Positions 60,455 to 64,000 of a DNA stretch of 64,000 bases are shown here, piece after piece. Source of the stretch: Opisthorchis felineus (Eukaryota > Platyhelminthes > Trematoda > Opisthorchiida > Opisthorchiidae). Under the pieces are notes generated by a model that was not told where the DNA came from, did no database searches, and was given only the letters and a program-made list of their open reading frames with translations. The DNA lies in NCBI GenBank assembly GCA_004794785.1, contig SJOL01008692.1, forward strand, positions 1,797,060-1,861,059, in the 5' to 3' direction. How positions within the stretch are numbered: position 1 is the first letter of the stretch; each line of letters begins with the position of its first letter. A program made the position numbers and the translations under genes.

Positions 60455-61325
60455 ACTGTTACAGGAATCGATTGCAGTGTTCCAGGGAGAGGCACTCGAA
60501 GTTGTGGAGCGTTTTACGTATCTTGGAAGTTGTATTAGTTCTGATTATAGTGAGGCCGTTGGGGTCAGTGCACGAATCAGCAAAGCTCGGGTTACGTTTT
60601 TAAGTTGAGACACCTATGGCGGCAAGGCGGCATATCTCTGAATCTCAAGGGACGTGCGTATCAGGCTACAGTGTGGGCTGCTTTGGTGCGTGGTGAGACT
60701 TGGCCTGTTCAAGCAGCAGAACTGAGACGTCTTCAGGTCTTCGACAGCCATTGTCTCGCAATCCCAGCTAGTGTAGATTGGTGCCAGTGCATCCGTAACG
60801 AGGCATCTAGAAAGGAGTTTTCGGTGGTGCAACGGGGACTTCCATCGAAGGATGTTTCCAGCACCAGAAGCTGCGTTGGTTAGGACATGTGTTGCGTATG
60901 CCTGCCCATCGGTTGCCGAAAAGAATGCTGCTTTCCGTGCCCAATTCAGAGTGGCGGAATCAGAGAGGTGGCCAACCGTTGACCTGGCAGAGTGGTATGG
61001 GAGAGATTACGAAACATCTGTGTGCTGTTGGTGCGACTCGCCTTCCAGGGTGGGGACAGAGTGACACCCACTGCGCCTGGTTGGAGACGCCTCAGGATAT
61101 GGTTGCTAATCGATGTTACTGGCGTTCGTGTTGTCAGTTCCTATCCAGATTGCCTGAATGAGTGTCTGGAGGTGTAGGCACCTCTGAATGATTGCGGTAG
61201 TCTGGCATTAAGTCCCTTCCCCATCCACTTTTATTTTTTTCCAAAATACGGCTTTCAAATAAATCATGGTTGTACAGCAGCGAAGCATCAGTGTTAAACA
61301 CTGATGTTGTGCCGTCGATGATGAG
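60455..61325 (+). mobile_element. RTE-like LINE 3' end (family A), best copy
   Basis: This encodes the end of the reverse transcriptase and the C-terminal domain: ERFTYLGSCISSDYSEAV, ARISKARVTF, then after one shift GGISLNLKGRAYQATVWAAL and ELRRLQVFDSHCLAIPAS, and in other frames LPKRMLLSVPNSEWRNQRGG and WRSCCQFLSRLPE before TGA near 61161. About 160 bp of 3' untranslated sequence follow, with AATAAATCATGG, the hairpin CATCAGTGT-TAA-ACACTGATG and a GATGATGA tail. At least two frameshifts make it non-coding. It is the fullest family A copy in the window and the reference for the others. Confidence 0.85.
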
Positions 61326-61984
61326 GATACTACTGGTTCCTCCTGATGTTTGTCTAGCGCAGAGAGGGAAATTTAAACCAGGAAAAACATCATGCTGACC
61401 TCGGATTCCGTGAGTTACGTCTTTTAATTCTTTTTGGTGGCAGTAGCACATCACGACGTCTGGACTGTCCGGATAGCGTTCGCTACTTTCACCTGATACC
61501 ACTTCTTTCCGTTGGTGATTCTGTGGGATTCTGCTGGATCCTCCAACCCAAATTGGAGGGGACCTTTTTCTAATCGAGATACCACTTATCCGTTTGTTTG
61601 CAGCCTCCACTAACTTCCACTTCCCATCATCTTACAGTCAGGTAATTCCCTGGTTTTATTAGTACCTTACTGTGCAATTCATTGAAGTAGTGGTAGTCAG
61701 GATGTGTTCTTCGGTTGTTGATCTGTCCGCCTTTTGCCGGGCTCTGTGAACAGATCAACATCCTCATCATCATCCACATCTGATCGACAACCAGTTGCTT
61801 ATTCATATATAGGACACAGTTCGCCAGCAATTTCTGACCAACTAACTTTCGGTTCAACATGTCTGTTTCTAACTTTGAGCACCATTAGGCAAAAATAACT
61901 TCCATTTCGTTATGAATGGGAATTTCCGTAGCTCAGGTTGTACATATGCTTGTTGTTCTATTCGTTGAGCGACTTGGTTCCAAC

Positions 61985-62034
61985 TATTTCGTCACCAACC
62001 GAGATGGCATCATCAGTACGTAGTAGGTAGGGTG
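61985..62034 (-). ncRNA. Hammerhead-like core downstream of the Penelope-like relic
   Basis: The minus strand has CTGATGA (62010-62016) and GAAA (61987-61990) separated by 19 bases that can form a short stem (GCCA with TGGT plus flanking wobble pairs). The usual pair directly after CTGATGA and before GAAA is not maintained, and stem I and stem III are not clear, so activity is doubtful. Penelope-like elements are known to carry hammerhead motifs, which makes the position just past the coding region meaningful. Confidence 0.4.
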
Positions 62035-62062
62035 TGCGCCATAGCGCATTGGTGTGCAGGCG

Positions 62063-62960
62063 TCAAACAGTGCTGTGTTCGCGCTTATGTGTCTTATTGA
62101 TGCGGGGAATGGATGACCTCTGGTTATGACTGGTGTTTGGATAGTCTGTCCCTTTTGTCAGATCGTTGACAAGCTCCCTGACTGATCGGCTTTCGAATGA
62201 CATTTGAGTCTCACCTGAACGACTCATTCCATGTGAGCTCTTACCTGTTGGCTCCATGGCCAACAATCTTGTCACATGATCCCTTTGCGTTATCCAACTA
62301 AGCTGAGGATCCTTTACTTGTAGCGTTACGTAGATTAAGTGAGTTCCTATATGTCGGTTGGTTGGGTTCGTGGCATGGCATCATGCTTCTACGAGATCCC
62401 TTGCCTGCGTCTCGTGTGTCCGCGTACCAAGACATTCAGTTTTTCTAGGGGGATTTGTGCACTGATTGATCCTCCTTCATTGAAACTAGGAAGAGCGGAT
62501 CATGCATTCTGATTATTGTTTTACGTTCTCTCGACCATATAGATAGCATTTGTCTTGTTTTTTCAACTTGTTTTTGTGACAGTCCATGCAGCTATTTCGG
62601 TAAACAGCATTGTTTCTAGCATTTTGGCCGACCTTCTCTATCGGTCTTGCAGTCAACTCCCTCAATATGGCCGCTGGTTTGTGGGTTATCGGGATTCCTT
62701 TTCGCTGTGATATCTGTGCCGTGAGCTCAGATACGTTTCTGATGTCAGACAGGACGCTTTGTTCACTGTTTTGCCCAGTCTGTTTTTGCTTCCTTCGCTT
62801 TTTACGAGGTTCTTTTCATCCTCTTCTTCTGGTGGTGAAAAGGACGGCGAAGTTTTGCGGGTAATTCTTGTTCTGAAGCACAGTATAGATGCTTTTCACT
62901 TTTTCTCATTTCAGCTGTATTGCAGTTTGTCTCCGCTCTTCTGAACATAGTTTGGATGCA
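62063..62960 (-). pseudogene. Penelope-like element, C-terminal region after the RT, decayed
   Basis: On the minus strand one frame reads NKNYPQNFAVLFTTRRRG, a TGA at 62816-62818, then KQTGQNSEQSVLSDIRNVSE, GIPITHKPAAILRELTARPI and NNAVYRNSCMDCHKNK, where the first Asn codon is at 62612-62614. The 'thKPaa-L..L...K..v......naVY...C.DC' pattern is that of the segment joining the reverse transcriptase to the GIY-YIG endonuclease in Penelope-like elements. Further on, TNRHIGTHLIYVTLQVK resembles the end of the endonuclease region (EAW..T..S.NRHI), and a frame continues to a stop at 62063. The GIY-YIG motif itself is not recognisable. A second possible reading, an unrelated gene, is unlikely given the motif order. 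Confidence 0.72.
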
Positions 62961-63047
62961 ACTCTTCCTGGGGTTCGTCGAGTTAAGGTTCCACTAGAGT
63001 TGCGCACACTAGGAGAGCTAAACAAGTTCAATTCTTGTCTAGATGTA

Positions 63048-63075
63048 ACATACTACTCATAAGGCTGCTTAAAAC
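63048..63075 (-). mobile_element. H1 repeat end-motif remnant
   Basis: The minus strand reads TTTTAAGCAGCCTTATGAGT, the terminal motif of H1 units. Nothing more of the repeat is present. Confidence 0.35.
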
Positions 63076-63699
63076 TCCTCTTGTTTTGCTTATTGATCTG
63101 TGCGTTAAGTAAGTGTCTTGCAAACGTCTCAGACGCACCAAATCGTAAAGAGTCTGGTAAAGCAGTCACATCGTTGACAGAAAGTGAACGTGGATTCGTC
63201 AGTGAGAAGTCCAAGTACACAGCGTTAGTGGGAACACAGGACTCGCATGCTGGTCAGTGATTCTACTTCGACTCAAAAACAGGGTGTTAAGTACTAAATC
63301 ATATCTAGAAGTGATGCGGACATCTCGGTAGCACTTTCAGTTCATAAATTAGGGGTAAACTGGAGAATGAACTAACGCAAGCTGCATGATGAGAAACTTC
63401 GAAGCAATTCTCGAAAAGATCTTTGACGTAATCTTATGCAGCGGTGAAATCTGCATTATATACCCACTGTTATAATAACGGTTGTGAGTGAATGTAATTT
63501 TCAAATTTCGGAATATACCTAGCTTCGTCTACTCCAGTTAATTGTAGTTTGCAGGCAGCTGCTCGAGCTCCACCTCATTATGAGCTCGTTTAGTATCTCT
63601 TGTAGTCAGTGCATTGGAATATAGATTTAAGAAAGTAGTTTTTTAGTCGTTTCCGGTTTTTCCTTTGATCCCAGGATCATCCTCTTTCTTACTTATAAA

Positions 63700-64000
63700 G
63701 TGGTTGTGCACCAGATACGTCAACTGCGCTGGCTTGGCCATGAGCAGCGCATGCCAAAACGTTGTCTACTGAGACGAGTGTTGTCATTTGTGCCTCCTTC
63801 AAACTGCTAGATGGGCAAGGGTGTGAAAGAGACTACGAAGAGTTTAAGTGTTGTTGGTGCGGTCCATCTTCTGGGATGAAAGACATTGTAGGAAATGGCA
63901 GCTAGTCGATATCAGTGACATTCGTTCTGTCAGTTTCATTCCAGATTCTTTGAATTAGCGCTTGGAGACGTAGGCAACTCAGAATGCTTGACATAGACCA
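63700..64000 (+). mobile_element. RTE-like LINE fragment running out of the window
   Basis: It opens with VHQIRQLRWLGHEQRMPKRC, then a diverged GKGVKETTKSLSVVGA segment, then a stretch resembling the end of the C-terminal domain (FCQFHSRFFELALGDVG) and GAATGCTTGA near the edge. Stops and shifts are present. It resembles the 47.6 kb fragment most closely. Confidence 0.65.

Larger units (their letters stand above)
50480..64000. other. Upstream intron or 5' flank, repeat-rich
   Basis: A TPLH-type scan of the minus strand found no exon for ankyrin repeats 1-7, so these lie outside the window or were missed. The segment contains a partial SINE (51897-51975), a paralogous repeat (53869-54075), H1 hammerhead arrays (56110-57560), RTE fragments (60455-61325 and 63700-64000) and a Penelope-like relic (about 62000-62960). 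The 158-codon frame at 61134-61610 partly overlaps the RTE tail in antisense and has no recognisable domain. Confidence 0.6.

Noticed and set aside
61134..61610. Longest open frame in the window (158 codons, minus)
   Set aside because: Its downstream part is antisense to the RTE 3' end and the rest has no recognisable motif or splice context, so chance is the simplest explanation.
1..64000. CRISPR arrays, operons, phage or plasmid systems
   Set aside because: No regularly spaced repeats, no dense coding and no bacterial-type genes. The DNA is eukaryotic with long introns.

Overview
The window looks like eukaryotic nuclear DNA from a flatworm, most likely a digenean trematode. The grounds are long introns, no dense open frames on either strand, and a trematode-like repeat complement: RTE-like LINE 3' ends, tRNA-headed SINEs, short hammerhead-ribozyme repeats resembling the schistosome Sm-alpha type, a Penelope-like element and a Merlin DNA transposon. 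No operons, CRISPR array or prokaryotic genes are visible. The species cannot be named from the sequence alone.

One protein-coding gene is clear. It runs on the minus strand across 3798-50479 and encodes a canonical ankyrin, the membrane-skeleton adaptor of the ANK1/2/3, Drosophila Ank2 and C. elegans unc-44 family. Ten exons between 50479 and 17143 carry 17 consecutive ankyrin repeats. These match repeats 8-24 of the 24-repeat vertebrate domain one to one and end in the helix that closes the repeat stack. All junctions between repeat exons are phase 0 with GT/AG sites. An eleventh candidate exon (3798-3868) continues the frame across a 13.3 kb intron. Exons for repeats 1-7 are not seen in 50480-64000, and the ZU5/UPA/death-domain exons are not seen below 3798, so both ends of the gene are missing.

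Introns and flanks are repeat-rich. Intron 27762-29956 holds a 1162 bp Merlin transposon with matching terminal inverted repeats and a perfect 8 bp target duplication; its transposase is dead (one frameshift, three in-frame TGAs). At least five 3' fragments of one RTE-like family (plus strand at 8.0, 47.6, 60.5 and 63.7 kb; minus strand at 38.3 kb) share a terminal hairpin, and a second RTE-like family lies at 2.1-2.5 kb. A decayed Penelope-like C-terminal region lies at 62.0-63.0 kb on the minus strand, followed by a hammerhead-like core.

The most notable content is two families of small repeats with hammerhead ribozyme cores. Family H1 (11.1, 20.6, 56.1 and 56.4 kb, with fragments elsewhere) has a core followed by a self-complementary ACCGGT stem III; one locus is a tandem array with a 282 bp unit, and its copies show compensatory changes in stem I. 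Family H2 (14.0, 44.35 and 47.25 kb) has a tRNA-like box B upstream of the ribozyme and a different stem I (GCACTG/CAGTGC). This is the best candidate here for a less-described system: multiple lineages of self-cleaving SINE-like RNAs in one genome.
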